The notes under the pieces were generated by a model, which was not told the origin of the DNA, made no database searches, and saw only the letters and a list, made by a program, of their open reading frames with translations. Shown here piece after piece: positions 23,484 through 32,578 of a stretch of DNA of 37,500 bases; the first letter of the stretch is position 1; the number at the start of each line of letters is the position of its first letter. This DNA is from Siansivirga zeaxanthinifaciens CC-SAMT-1 (lineage in GTDB: Bacteria; Bacteroidota; Bacteroidia; Flavobacteriales; Flavobacteriaceae), in NCBI RefSeq assembly GCF_000941055.1, contig NZ_CP007202.1, forward strand, positions 75,001 through 112,500, in the 5' to 3' direction. A program made the translations under genes and the position numbers.

Positions 23484-25391
23484 TTATTTAAGATTGTAAG
23501 CATAAATCGTTTTGTCGTTTGCTTTGTAGTATAAAACCCCAGCAACCTCATCAACTTGATATTCTGGCTTTTTATCTTTTAACACGATTTCTTTATCTAC
23601 TTTTCCTGAATCTTTATTGACTTTAACTAAACCAGTACCATCATCTAACTTGGTTAATATAAACTGTGCATTTTCTGTAGCTGCTGTAGCTTTAAAACGT
23701 TTAGACATCACATCAAAAGCTGCATCACCAATAGATGCAAACATATCGGCTGCACGTTTATTTTCTTTACCATAATCGTTGTAATTACTTAAATCGTTAG
23801 AACTACCGTAGGGATTTGTTCTATTCATTCCGGCCTTAGCTGCATGCGCCATAGCCAAACCTGTAGAAGCTACTGCCATAACTCCCGATAGCACTTTTAC
23901 AAAACCACTTTGCGATGGCGATTTAAAATACTCGTGATAAACTTCTTTCCCTTGCCCATCGAGCATCATTAAATTTTGTGATGAACTCAAAAATATATTT
24001 CCGTTTCGCATTTGCATGAAATCTGCAACTTCTTTTTCATCAAACTTGACATTCGCCAACTCGGCTACATCTCCAGAATTAGCATCAATACTATAAATAG
24101 TGCCGTCGGCAGCAATTAAATAGCGGTTATTAACACTATCGAAAGTCGATGCCACAGCAGCAGAATTTTTATATTTTAAAGGTTTTTTCCAAACTTGGTC
24201 GCCTGTTTCCAGATTTACAATATTGGCATCTTCACTCGTGATATAAATTAAACCCTGAGGTGATTCTGCCATAACCATAATATTTTCGCCGGTTTTTAAT
24301 GGTTTTTTAAACAATGTTTTTCCGTCGAAAGAAATTTTGTTAATACCACCTTGCTGAATACCAAATAAAATACCATCATCCTGAACATAAAAATGCTGCA
24401 CATATCCTTTCGTTTTTGGAGCTTTATCCCATAAATCTTCACCAGAAGACGCACTTAAAAAGGCAATTTCAGATTCGTCGCTAGCAGCAAAAACACTAGA
24501 GCTTCCGCCAGAACTTTTATCGCTTACAACAGCCAATCCTTGTGGTAAAATTTGAAAATTAGAAACATTCCCTTGAACTTTTCTATCGTCTTTCCAAAGT
24601 TCGGCACCATTACTTCCAATTTTATGAATTCTCGTATTCTTGCCATTGGTAGTTGTTTCAAATCCGTAAATTTCTTTTTCACTTTTATCGGCAACCATCC
24701 AGTTAACACCTTTAATTTTACATTCCCATAAATCGTCGCCTTTGTGCGATTTTGCCAATAACCCTTGAGCGGTTGGAATAATAACCATGTTTTTTAATAA
24801 CAATGGTACGCCTGTTACACTAAAGTCTTTGGCTACGCCAACTCTTCCAGGTTTATCTAGAAAGAAACTATAATCCATTTTCTGTGTACTAAGGTCGTAA
24901 ACAGCTACTTTTGGTGTCATTTTTTCAAATTTATCACCCACTTTTTGTATACCACTAACAATTAATTTGTTTTGAGGAAGCACTACATTACAGGTGTAAA
25001 TTTGGTTCCAATTATCGTTATCTGAATTAAAAATAACTTTCCCTGTAATGTAATTAATTACAGCGCGTTTGGTTTTTGCAATTCCTGCAAATTTAGAGCC
25101 TACACCTTGAGATACTATAATGTATGGTGATTCGGGTACAAAATCTGTTTCTTCCGGACTTAATTTTCCAAAATTATTAAAAGTGAATACAGGCGTTTTA
25201 ACCTTCGGGTCTATACCTACTAACCCATCGTTGGTTGCTACAACCAGAATTCCACCCACAGTTAGGGTCATTTCATTAATTTTAGAACCTAAATCGTAAG
25301 TCGTTTCAGGTTGTTCTGCTTTTTGAGCAAAGGTGATGTTCGACAAGAAAATAATTGCCAACACTAGAATAACTAAATTAAATTTTTTCAT
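23484..25391 (-). CDS. Secreted PQQ-like beta-propeller protein
   Basis: I start this at ATG 25391 (635 residues) because it begins a clean signal peptide (MKKFNLVILVLAIIFLSNITFAQ); the upstream ATG at 25436 only adds 15 residues that break the signal. The mature protein is a series of propeller blades with W-rich PQQ-like motifs: KGDDLWECKIKGVNW, NGAELWKDDRKVQG, SGEDLWDKAPKTKG, TGDQVWKKPLKYKN, followed by DGTIYSIDANSGDV. Near the C-terminus an Ala/Met-rich segment (LSGVMAVASTGLAMAHAAKA) and an Asn/Tyr-rich loop interrupt the last blades. There is no dehydrogenase active site visible, so an assembly or binding role is more likely than a quinoprotein enzyme. It is transcribed alone. Confidence 0.8.
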   Translation of the reverse strand: MKKFNLVILVLAIIFLSNITFAQKAEQPETTYDLGSKINEMTLTVGGILVVATNDGLVGIDPKVKTPVFTFNNFGKLSPEETDFVPESPYIIVSQGVGSKFAGIAKTKRAVINYITGKVIFNSDNDNWNQIYTCNVVLPQNKLIVSGIQKVGDKFEKMTPKVAVYDLSTQKMDYSFFLDKPGRVGVAKDFSVTGVPLLLKNMVIIPTAQGLLAKSHKGDDLWECKIKGVNWMVADKSEKEIYGFETTTNGKNTRIHKIGSNGAELWKDDRKVQGNVSNFQILPQGLAVVSDKSSGGSSSVFAASDESEIAFLSASSGEDLWDKAPKTKGYVQHFYVQDDGILFGIQQGGINKISFDGKTLFKKPLKTGENIMVMAESPQGLIYITSEDANIVNLETGDQVWKKPLKYKNSAAVASTFDSVNNRYLIAADGTIYSIDANSGDVAELANVKFDEKEVADFMQMRNGNIFLSSSQNLMMLDGQGKEVYHEYFKSPSQSGFVKVLSGVMAVASTGLAMAHAAKAGMNRTNPYGSSNDLSNYNDYGKENKRAADMFASIGDAAFDVMSKRFKATAATENAQFILTKLDDGTGLVKVNKDSGKVDKEIVLKDKKPEYQVDEVAGVLYYKANDKTIYAYNLK

Positions 25392-25486
25392 TGTTGAATT
25401 TGTTTTATAATTAATAGCTAAACAAAATTGCAACATTAAAAAGGCGAAATCAATACGAAGAATTGCGTATAATTGAAGTTAAAAGC

Positions 25487-25520
25487 AAAAAAAGTTATCC
25501 TTTTAAAGACAACTTTTTTT
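25487..25520 (-). terminator. Terminator of the DUF6498 gene
   Basis: Arms 25487-25499 and 25508-25520 form a 13-pair stem on the minus strand with one G-U pair (an A/C mismatch on the plus strand), flanked by A7/T7. It lies 13 bases after the stop at 25533. Confidence 0.85.
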
Positions 25521-25532
25521 ATTCTTAATAGT

Positions 25533-26243
25533 TTATTCTGAAAAAAGCAACAACTGTTTTCTTAGCTTTTCTTTACTGGTTTTACCATCGTAAATTTTAT
25601 CGACCACACGGTCTAATAATACCTGATGTTCTCTAATAGCTGCCATGAAAAAGTCTACAACACCTCGAAATAAAACTAATAAAACGGCAGCGATAACTCC
25701 AGACTCCGAAAACATGATAAAAAACATGGCTAGAATAACAACAAACTGTTGGATAAAAATGCGCACATATGGTTTTGTCATAATTTCACTGGCAGTGAAC
25801 ACCCGGTTTTTATTAGTGAGCACAAAATCAAATATTAGTTTTAACAATTGTGTTATTACAAATAATGGTAAAATATACTCCATCCCTTCTAAAGACACTA
25901 TTTTGGTGTAATTATCAATTAAATCGAAGGGTTCGTTAATAAAACTTTGTCCGCCAATACCAATAATTACAAATGCAAACACCGATTGAACCGCCACAAA
26001 CATCCCGTAATGAAAGATAAAAAACGGTACTAAAAACCAAATAGAAGAACCGCTATCGTCTTTTTTAGAGGCTAAAATCATTTTAACAATATTAAAAAGA
26101 CCAATAATTATTGTCTCTAAAAAATATCCAAAAACAACCGCATATGGTGCTATTTTACCTAGACAAATTAATAAAATTAAGAACAGAATATTTAACCATG
26201 CAAACGCATTGTATCGATTAGGAATAAAAACAGATGCTAACAT
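25533..26243 (-). CDS. DUF6498 multi-pass membrane protein
   Basis: This 236-residue protein has about six hydrophobic helices, among them FAWLNILFLILLICLGK, YAVVFGYFLETIIIGLFNIVKMI, FLVPFFIFHYGMFVAVQSVFAFVIIGIG, YILPLFVITQLLKLIFDFVL and FIQQFVVILAMFFIMFSESGVIAAVLLVLFRGVVDFFMA. The GYFLETIIIGLFNIVKM segment and the FHYGMF motif fit the DUF6498 group of integral membrane proteins. Function is unknown. The C-terminus is short, cytoplasmic and basic. It sits 71 bases downstream of the GSCFA gene, possibly in the same transcript, and has its own terminator. Confidence 0.78.
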   Translation of the reverse strand: MLASVFIPNRYNAFAWLNILFLILLICLGKIAPYAVVFGYFLETIIIGLFNIVKMILASKKDDSGSSIWFLVPFFIFHYGMFVAVQSVFAFVIIGIGGQSFINEPFDLIDNYTKIVSLEGMEYILPLFVITQLLKLIFDFVLTNKNRVFTASEIMTKPYVRIFIQQFVVILAMFFIMFSESGVIAAVLLVLFRGVVDFFMAAIREHQVLLDRVVDKIYDGKTSKEKLRKQLLLFSE

Positions 26244-26314
26244 TTAATTAAGTTTTTTTTTACAAAGAAACTCGATTACAAACTATTTAAACATACGCAA
26301 AATGCCGTATTCTT

Positions 26315-27259
26315 TTAAAATGTTATATGAGAAAATTGCGCTTCTAGCTGAGCTTTCTTTATATCTAATTGCTCAAGAAATTGTTGATGCGCTTCAGATT
26401 TTAAATTGAAGGGACGATGTTGTAAACCTTTTTGAATTACAGCAACTTCAACCATTGTTTTAATGGCTTGCGGCGAAAACCAAACCTCTAGAAACTTGTT
26501 CCAAATATAATGTATCGCGGTTTGGTTTGGATGTATCATGTCTTCACTGTAAAAACGATAATCACGCAGTTCATCCATCATAATTTCATACGAAGGAAAA
26601 TAAACAACCGCATCACTTAAAACTTCATGAACGGCAGTTATTAAGTGAGATTTACTCAACGTATTTTCTACAAAACCATCTTTAATATGACGTATTGGAG
26701 ACACCGTAAAAATAATAGTTGCAGTACTATTTAACCTTTTAATGCCATCAATAATTCTGACCAAACTTCCTTTAATATCATCGGGAGATAACAATTGTTT
26801 TTCAAATTGATTTTGAGGAAGCTTATGGCAGTTGGCAACTGTATTTTTATCTTTTAATAAATTGTAAACCCAGGCCGTACCTATGGTGATAATTACATGT
26901 GTCGATTTAGAAAGTTGAAGCTTTGTTAAAGCAAGTTCACTATTTAATTGATTTATTAAAGCTTCTTTTGAAGGGTTACTTAACTTTGAATGTGCATCAA
27001 AACAATGCCATTGCTCGTTGTGAAAAAACACATCGTCTTTGGTGTATTTTTTTTCATGAACTGCTCTAATAATTAAGGTTTCAATCGCTTTGGGATGAAA
27101 TAAAATCCCGAAGGGGTTTTGAAGATTTTTAAACTTGTAATAAGATAGTTTTTCTCCTATATTTTCAACAAAACAAGACCCTAATAGCGTTATCTCTGAG
27201 TGATAATCTATTAAATTACTAGCTCTTTTTTTTAACGGTATTTGGGTTTGTAGTTTCAT
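26315..27259 (-). CDS. GSCFA domain protein (SGNH-like hydrolase)
   Basis: This 314-residue protein has the family signature as GSCF (27-30) in EITLLGSCFVENIGEKL, and further blocks VIITIGTAWVYNL, FTVSPIRHIKDGFVENTLSKSHL and SEDMIHPNQTAIHYIW. The last resembles the DxxH block of SGNH/GDSL hydrolases. There is no signal peptide, so it is cytoplasmic. Substrate unknown; acyl-ester or glycan-linked ester hydrolysis is possible from the fold. The ATG at 27259 is directly preceded by the T7 run of the alaS terminator, an unusual arrangement. The start is supported because the N-terminal residues align with the usual lead-in to GSCFA. Confidence 0.9.
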   Translation of the reverse strand: MKLQTQIPLKKRASNLIDYHSEITLLGSCFVENIGEKLSYYKFKNLQNPFGILFHPKAIETLIIRAVHEKKYTKDDVFFHNEQWHCFDAHSKLSNPSKEALINQLNSELALTKLQLSKSTHVIITIGTAWVYNLLKDKNTVANCHKLPQNQFEKQLLSPDDIKGSLVRIIDGIKRLNSTATIIFTVSPIRHIKDGFVENTLSKSHLITAVHEVLSDAVVYFPSYEIMMDELRDYRFYSEDMIHPNQTAIHYIWNKFLEVWFSPQAIKTMVEVAVIQKGLQHRPFNLKSEAHQQFLEQLDIKKAQLEAQFSHITF

Positions 27260-27296
27260 AAAAAAATCCCGATTCCATTTATTAACAGAATCGGGA
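27259..27296 (-). terminator. alaS terminator abutting the GSCFA start codon
   Basis: TCCCGATTC (27267-27275) pairs with GAATCGGGA (27288-27296) around a 12-base loop. On the minus strand the stem is followed by T7 and at once by the GSCFA ATG. It starts nine bases after the alaS stop. Confidence 0.85.
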
Positions 27297-27304
27297 AACT
27301 TATA

Positions 27305-29917
27305 TTATTTAATAAATTCTTGTGCTTTTTCTAAAGCATCAGGAATACCTTGCGGCATTTTACCTCCTGCTGTAGCGAAAAATGGCTGACCGCCGCCGCC
27401 GCCTTGGATATACTTTCCTAGTTCTCTAACAACTTTTCCTGCATCTAATCCTTTGCTTGCTACCAATTCTTTAGAAATATAACACGATAACAAGGCTTTA
27501 CCATCAGACTCTGTAGCGAATAATAAAAATAAATTATCAGACTGGCTGCCCAATTCGAAAGCAACATCTTTTAAACCAGAAGCATCTAAATCGACTTTTT
27601 TAGCTAAAAACTGCACGCCATTAATTTCGGTAAGCTCGTTTTTAAGTTCCAATTTCAGGTTTTTAGCTTTGTCTTTTAACAATAATTCTATTTGCTTTTT
27701 AAGAGCCGCATTTTCTTCCTGTAAATTTTGTAAAGCCTTTACTGGTTCTTGGGCATTGTTTAATAAAGCTCTCATTTCTGAATAGGCCTTACTATTTTCA
27801 AAATAGAAATCTTTGGCCGCTTCGTTTGTAATGGCTTCTATACGACGAATTCCTGCAGCTACTGCACCTTCTGAAACAATTTTGAAATGCCAGATATCTG
27901 AAGTATTTTTAACATGCGTGCCTCCACAAAGTTCCATCGATTGACCGAAACGAATGGCGCGAACCGTATCGCCATATTTTTCTCCAAACAAACTCATAGC
28001 GCCTTCGGCGATAGCGGCCTCTTTGGGCATGTTTCGTTTCTCTATTAAATCCAGTTTATCGGCGATTCGAGCGTTTACAAAATCTTCAACATCGTTTAAT
28101 TCTTCTTGCGTTAATTTAGAAAAGTGTGAAAAGTCAAAACGTAAGTTTTTTGAATGTACCGCACTTCCCTTTTGTTCTACATGAGTCCCTAAAATTTCTC
28201 TTAATGCCTGATGTAATAAGTGTGTTGCCGAATGATTACATTCGGTTCTAAAACGCTGATTAGCATCGACCACAGCTTTAAAACTTTGATCGATATGCTT
28301 TGGTAAATTTTTAGTAAAGTGAATAATAACATTATTCTCCTTTTTGGTATCTAAAACATACACTACATCGCCACGAGAATCTTCTAAATAACCTTTATCT
28401 CCAACCTGACCGCCGCCCTCCGGATAAAATGGCGTAATATTAAATACCAACTGATACATTTCGCCATCTTTTTTAGAAACAACTTTACGGTATCTGGTTA
28501 ATTTCACAGTGGCTTCAAGCGTATCGTAGCCTATAAATTCTTCTTCGGCATCGGTACCTAGAATGGTCCAATCGTCTGTACTCATTTCACTGGCAGCACG
28601 CGAACGATTTTTTTGTTTTTGTAACTCTTCATTAAATCCCTTTTCATCTAACTTTAAGCCTTTTTCAGAAAGAATTAAAGCGGTTAAATCGATTGGAAAC
28701 CCGTAAGTATCATACAATTCAAAAGCCTTTTCTCCGGAAACTGTATCGCCTTTTGTCTCGTTTACAATAGCATTTAATAACACCAAACCTTGGTCTAAGG
28801 TTCTTAAAAAAGATTGTTCTTCTTCTTTAATGACATTTTCAACCAGTTGCTTTTGAGTTTTAATTTCTGGGAAAGCTTCTCCCATTTTCGCACTTAAAAC
28901 ATCTACTAATCTATAAATAAACGGCTCTTTTTTATCTAAAAACGTAAAGCCGTAACGCACAGCACGACGTAAAATTCTACGAATAACGTAGCCAGCGCCT
29001 GTATTACTTGGTAATTGACCATCGGCTATTGAAAATGCAACAGCTCGCACGTGATCGCATATAACACGAATAGCAACATCTACCTTTTCGTCTTTACCAT
29101 ATTTTTTGTTAGAAATCGTTTCAATTTCTCTAATTATTGGCGTAAAAACATCGGTATCGTAGTTAGATTGAACGCCTTGTAACACCATGCATAAACGCTC
29201 AAATCCCATACCTGTATCTATATGCTTGTCTGGTAAACTTTCCAGACTTCCGTTTGCTTTACGGTTGTATTGCATGAATACAAGGTTCCAAATTTCAACT
29301 ACCTGTGGGTGATCTTGATTCACTAAATCTTTACCCGATATTTTAGCTTTTTCTTCTGCCGAACGAATATCGACATGTATTTCACTACAAGGTCCACATG
29401 GCCCTTGATCGCCCATTTCCCAGAAATTATCTTTTTTGTTTCCTTTTAATATGCGGTCTTCAGAAACAAATTCCTTCCATAATTCGTAAGCTTCGGTATC
29501 CATGGGCAGGTTGTCTTCGTCGCTACCTTCAAAAACCGTTACATATAATATATCTTTATCGATGCCATATACTTCGGTTAATAACTCCCAAGCCCAGGCA
29601 ATAGCTTCTTTTTTAAAGTAATCACCAAAACTCCAGTTTCCAAGCATTTCAAATAAAGTATGGTGATATGTGTCGTAACCAACTTCTTCTAAATCGTTGT
29701 GCTTACCAGAAACACGTAAACATTTTTGTGTATCGGTTAAACGGCTGTTTTTTGGTTGTGCATTTCCTAAAAAATACTCTTTAAAAGGCGCCATACCAGA
29801 ATTTACAAACATTAAAGTTGGATCGTCTTTTAAAACCATAGGAGCCGATGGCACTATACTGTGTTTTTTATCTTCAAAAAAACTTAAAAATTTAGATCGA
29901 ATATCTTGTGACTTCAT
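27305..29917 (-). CDS. alaS: Alanyl-tRNA synthetase
   Basis: AlaRS charges tRNA-Ala and edits mischarged Ser/Gly, in the cytoplasm. At 870 residues it has full length. The class II core is at the N-terminus ([45 protein letters not shown]). The editing domain carries zinc ligands H562 and H566 (HSATH) and C664 and H668 (CGGTH). A coiled coil (about 710-760) and the C-Ala domain ending [19 protein letters not shown] follow. The ATG at 29917 begins [14 protein letters not shown], the usual N-terminus. It is divergent from the M23 peptidase gene; the 213-base gap holds no gene that I can see. Confidence 0.98.
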   Translation of the reverse strand: MKSQDIRSKFLSFFEDKKHSIVPSAPMVLKDDPTLMFVNSGMAPFKEYFLGNAQPKNSRLTDTQKCLRVSGKHNDLEEVGYDTYHHTLFEMLGNWSFGDYFKKEAIAWAWELLTEVYGIDKDILYVTVFEGSDEDNLPMDTEAYELWKEFVSEDRILKGNKKDNFWEMGDQGPCGPCSEIHVDIRSAEEKAKISGKDLVNQDHPQVVEIWNLVFMQYNRKANGSLESLPDKHIDTGMGFERLCMVLQGVQSNYDTDVFTPIIREIETISNKKYGKDEKVDVAIRVICDHVRAVAFSIADGQLPSNTGAGYVIRRILRRAVRYGFTFLDKKEPFIYRLVDVLSAKMGEAFPEIKTQKQLVENVIKEEEQSFLRTLDQGLVLLNAIVNETKGDTVSGEKAFELYDTYGFPIDLTALILSEKGLKLDEKGFNEELQKQKNRSRAASEMSTDDWTILGTDAEEEFIGYDTLEATVKLTRYRKVVSKKDGEMYQLVFNITPFYPEGGGQVGDKGYLEDSRGDVVYVLDTKKENNVIIHFTKNLPKHIDQSFKAVVDANQRFRTECNHSATHLLHQALREILGTHVEQKGSAVHSKNLRFDFSHFSKLTQEELNDVEDFVNARIADKLDLIEKRNMPKEAAIAEGAMSLFGEKYGDTVRAIRFGQSMELCGGTHVKNTSDIWHFKIVSEGAVAAGIRRIEAITNEAAKDFYFENSKAYSEMRALLNNAQEPVKALQNLQEENAALKKQIELLLKDKAKNLKLELKNELTEINGVQFLAKKVDLDASGLKDVAFELGSQSDNLFLLFATESDGKALLSCYISKELVASKGLDAGKVVRELGKYIQGGGGGQPFFATAGGKMPQGIPDALEKAQEFIK

Positions 29918-30130
29918 TAAGAAATGGTGTTACTAAGTTGTTAAATTACATGAATTGCAATACAATTTTTTATCTTTACGTTTTAAAAAAAATTATAAAT
30001 TTTAAAGCCCTAACTAAGTACAAAAGTATCTCAAATAATAATGATAATATTTTTGTAATTTAGTCGTTTGCTTTATTAATTCAATTTAAATTGCTTTTAA
30101 TTAAAGTGCAAAAATAGTATAATTTAAGAA

Positions 30131-31102
30131 ATGAGTAAGGTAAAATATTATTACGATTCTGAAACGCTATCTTATAAGAAAATAGAACGCAAAAAAAGGA
30201 CGACTTTAAAGTATGCCTTTATGTTTATTTTGGGTTCTGCTTTGTTTGGTTTTTTGTTCGTTTTTATTGCCAGTCAATACATCGAATCGCCCAAAGAACG
30301 TGCCTTAAAGCGTGAATTACAAAATGCAGAGTTACAATTTGAATTACTAAATAAAAAAATGGCGCAAGCCGAAACGGTGTTATCAAACATAGCAGACCGA
30401 GACAATAATATTTATCGCGTTTATTTTGAAGCTAACCCAATACCCGACGAACAACGTAAAGCTGGATTTGGAGGTGTGAATCGATATAAGAATCTAGAAG
30501 GCTTCGATAATTCTAAGCAAATTATTGAAAGTAACAAACGTTTAGACATCCTTCAAAAGCAAATTGTAGTGCAATCTAAATCGCTTGATGAAATAGCAAA
30601 ATTAGCAGAAGAAAAAGAAAAATTACTTGCAGCCATTCCGGCCATTCAACCTGTAAGCAACGAAGATTTAACTCGTATGGCTTCGGGCTTTGGTATACGA
30701 TCGGACCCATTTACAAAAGTTAAAAAAATGCATTGGGGTATGGACTTTACAGCGCCAAGAGGGACACCCATTTATGCTACAGGCGATGGTATTGTGGAGC
30801 GCGCAGACAACACCGCCTCTGGTTATGGAAATCACATTCGAATAGATCATGGTTATGGTTATGTGAGTTTGTATGCCCATTTATATAAATACAACGTTCG
30901 AAAAAACCAAAAAGTTAAACGTGGTGATATTATTGGATTTGTTGGTAGTACCGGGCGTTCGGAAGCACCACATTGTCATTACGAAATATTTAAAGATGGA
31001 GAACGCATCAACCCTATAAACTTTTACTACGGAAGTTTAACTGCCGAAGAATTTAACAAACTTCTGGAGCATGCTTCATTAGAAAACCAATCATTAGACT
31101 AA
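30131..31102 (+). CDS. M23 family membrane metallopeptidase
   Basis: The 323-residue protein has a basic N-terminus, one transmembrane helix (about 28-48, YAFMFILGSALFGFLFVFIA), a coiled-coil region (about 53-90 and 128-168) and a C-terminal M23/LytM domain (about 180-300). The zinc-site residues are present: H201 and D205 in MHWGMDFTAPRG, H250 in YAHLY, and the HCH pair 281-283 in APHCHYEIF. It should act on peptidoglycan cross-bridges in the periplasm, in the style of MepM-like elongation hydrolases. Its TAA stop overlaps the ATG of the MerR gene (TAATG), implying translational coupling. Confidence 0.95.
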   Translation: MSKVKYYYDSETLSYKKIERKKRTTLKYAFMFILGSALFGFLFVFIASQYIESPKERALKRELQNAELQFELLNKKMAQAETVLSNIADRDNNIYRVYFEANPIPDEQRKAGFGGVNRYKNLEGFDNSKQIIESNKRLDILQKQIVVQSKSLDEIAKLAEEKEKLLAAIPAIQPVSNEDLTRMASGFGIRSDPFTKVKKMHWGMDFTAPRGTPIYATGDGIVERADNTASGYGNHIRIDHGYGYVSLYAHLYKYNVRKNQKVKRGDIIGFVGSTGRSEAPHCHYEIFKDGERINPINFYYGSLTAEEFNKLLEHASLENQSLD

Positions 31103-31431
31103 TGTATATAGAATTACCAGAAAAACGATATTATAGCATTGGCGAAGTGGCTAAAGCTTTTAATGTAAATACCTCTTTAATTCGTTTTTGGGAAAAAGAA
31201 TTCGATGCTCTTAAACCAAAGAAAAACGCCAAAGGAAACCGAAAATTTACTCCCGAGGACATTAAAAATTTAAAACTAATTTATCACTTAGTTAAAGAAC
31301 GTGGTTTTACTTTAGAAGGTGCTAAAATTCACTTAAAAGAAGACAAAAAAGACACATTAAATAACTTTGAAATTATAAGTAAATTAGAAAATATTAAAAA
31401 TCAACTCATTAAAATTAAAGAAAATCTTTAG
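31102..31431 (+). CDS. MerR-family transcriptional regulator
   Basis: This 109-residue protein has an N-terminal winged helix-turn-helix of MerR type (about 9-80): KRYYSIGEVAKAFNVNTSLIRFWEKEFDALKPKKN...RKFTPEDIKNLKLIYHLVKERGFTLEGAKIHL. A short C-terminal helix (about 88-109) may dimerise. No cysteines are present and there is no effector domain, so metal sensing of the classic MerR kind is unlikely. It overlaps the M23 gene by one base, so it is co-transcribed with a cell-wall peptidase and probably controls its own neighbourhood or an envelope-related set of genes. Targets are unknown. Confidence 0.92.
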   Translation: MYIELPEKRYYSIGEVAKAFNVNTSLIRFWEKEFDALKPKKNAKGNRKFTPEDIKNLKLIYHLVKERGFTLEGAKIHLKEDKKDTLNNFEIISKLENIKNQLIKIKENL

Positions 31432-31513
31432 CTATTTTTTAAAATACTTGTAACTTTTTTTAACTTCAAGAGTCAAACAGTTAACCTTTATAAAAACCAT
31501 AAAAAACATCATT

Positions 31514-32110
31514 ATGAAGAAATTTTTACCTTGGATAATTATTGCCGTAGTAGTATTTGGATTATACTCATGGGCCAAAGGGTTTAATAATACCGCAGTT
31601 ACCTTAAAAGAAACCGCCACAAAAACTTGGGGAGATGTTGAAAGCAGTTACCAACGTAGAAACGACCTTATTGGTAATTTAGTTAAAACCGTACAAGGAG
31701 CTGCAGATTTTGAAAAAAGCACCCTTGAAGCTGTTATAAAAGCTAGAAGTGAAGCAACTAAAACGACTATAGATCCATCAAACATAACTCCAGAACAATT
31801 AGCAGCTTTTAATCAAGCGCAAAGTGGTTTAAGTAGTGCATTATCTCGTTTATTAGTAACGGTTGAAAGATATCCAGATTTAAAAGCAAACCAAAACTTC
31901 TTAGAATTACAAAGTCAGTTAGAAGGAACAGAAAATAGAATTAACGTTGCAAGAGACCGCTTTAATGAAGCCGTTGAGCCTTATAACAAGCACATTAAAA
32001 CATTTCCAAACTCCTTACTTGCCGGATTATTTAATTTTGAAAGCTTAAATTACTTTAAAGCAGAAGCTGGAAGTGAAAAAGCACCAGATGTTGATTTTAA
32101 TTTTAAATAA
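31514..32110 (+). CDS. LemA family protein
   Basis: LemA proteins are membrane-anchored helical proteins of unclear molecular function. This one has 198 residues, with an N-terminal transmembrane helix (about 4-20, FLPWIIIAVVVFGLYSW). The family features are NTAVTLKETATKTWGDVESSYQRRNDLIGNLVKTVQGAADFEKSTLEAVIKARSEA, LLVTVERYPDLKANQNFLELQSQLEGTENRINVARDRFNEAVEPYN and the typical tail KHIKTFPNSLLAGLF. It is followed at 26 bases by the first TPM gene. The LemA-TPM pairing is common in Bacteroidota. Confidence 0.96.
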   Translation: MKKFLPWIIIAVVVFGLYSWAKGFNNTAVTLKETATKTWGDVESSYQRRNDLIGNLVKTVQGAADFEKSTLEAVIKARSEATKTTIDPSNITPEQLAAFNQAQSGLSSALSRLLVTVERYPDLKANQNFLELQSQLEGTENRINVARDRFNEAVEPYNKHIKTFPNSLLAGLFNFESLNYFKAEAGSEKAPDVDFNFK

Positions 32111-32136
32111 TTCAACAAAATAAACACCGTACAATC

Positions 32137-32577
32137 ATGCTAGATAAAGTTGAAAATTTCTTAACAAATATCGAAGAACAAGAAATTATTGAAGCTATTA
32201 GAGTAGCTGAATTAAACACCTCTGGCGAAATACGTGTACACATAGAAAAAACCTCTAAAGGCGATGCTACAAATCGTGCTTTGGAGGTTTTTTATGCTTT
32301 AAAAATGGATAACACCAAACTGCAAAACGCCGTTTTAATTTATGTTGCTATCGAAGAAAGAGCTTTTGTTATTTATGGTGACAAAGGTATTAACGATGTT
32401 GTACCCGATAATTTTTGGGATAGCACAAAAGATTTAATGGTGTCTCATTTTAAGTTAGGTAATTATAAAGCAGGATTGGTAGAAGGTATTTTAAAATCTG
32501 GCGAACAGCTTAAAAAATATTTCCCATACAACAATTTAGATACCAACGAACTCTCTAATGAAATTTCTAAAGGTTAA
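32137..32577 (+). CDS. Cytoplasmic TPM-domain protein
   Basis: This 146-residue protein is one TPM domain (PF04536): IEAIRVAELNTSGEIRVHIEKTS, LKMDNTKLQNAVLIYVAIEERAFVIYGDKGIND, and FKLGNYKAGLVEGILKSGEQLKKYFP. Unlike the next gene it has no signal peptide or membrane helix, so it would stay in the cytoplasm or at the inner face of the membrane. TPM domains bind metals and have been linked to photosystem repair in plants; their bacterial role is unsettled. Its stop is one base before the ATG of the next gene. Confidence 0.9.
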   Translation: MLDKVENFLTNIEEQEIIEAIRVAELNTSGEIRVHIEKTSKGDATNRALEVFYALKMDNTKLQNAVLIYVAIEERAFVIYGDKGINDVVPDNFWDSTKDLMVSHFKLGNYKAGLVEGILKSGEQLKKYFPYNNLDTNELSNEISKG

Positions 32578-32578
32578 A

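Noticed and set aside
25392..25436. Longer start of the PQQ-like propeller protein at ATG 25436
   Set aside because: The extra 15 residues precede a complete signal peptide that starts at ATG 25391, so they would spoil export.
27954..28184. Plus-strand ORFs opposite alaS (also 29398-29604 and 29697-29936)
   Set aside because: They lie antisense to conserved alaS codons, have no promoter or recognisable motifs, and are explained as shadows of its codon pattern.
32558..32578. Start of the second TPM gene inside the first (overlap of 20 bases)
   Set aside because: ATG 32579 directly follows the upstream stop and retains the whole signal peptide; the longer start adds only a few charged residues.
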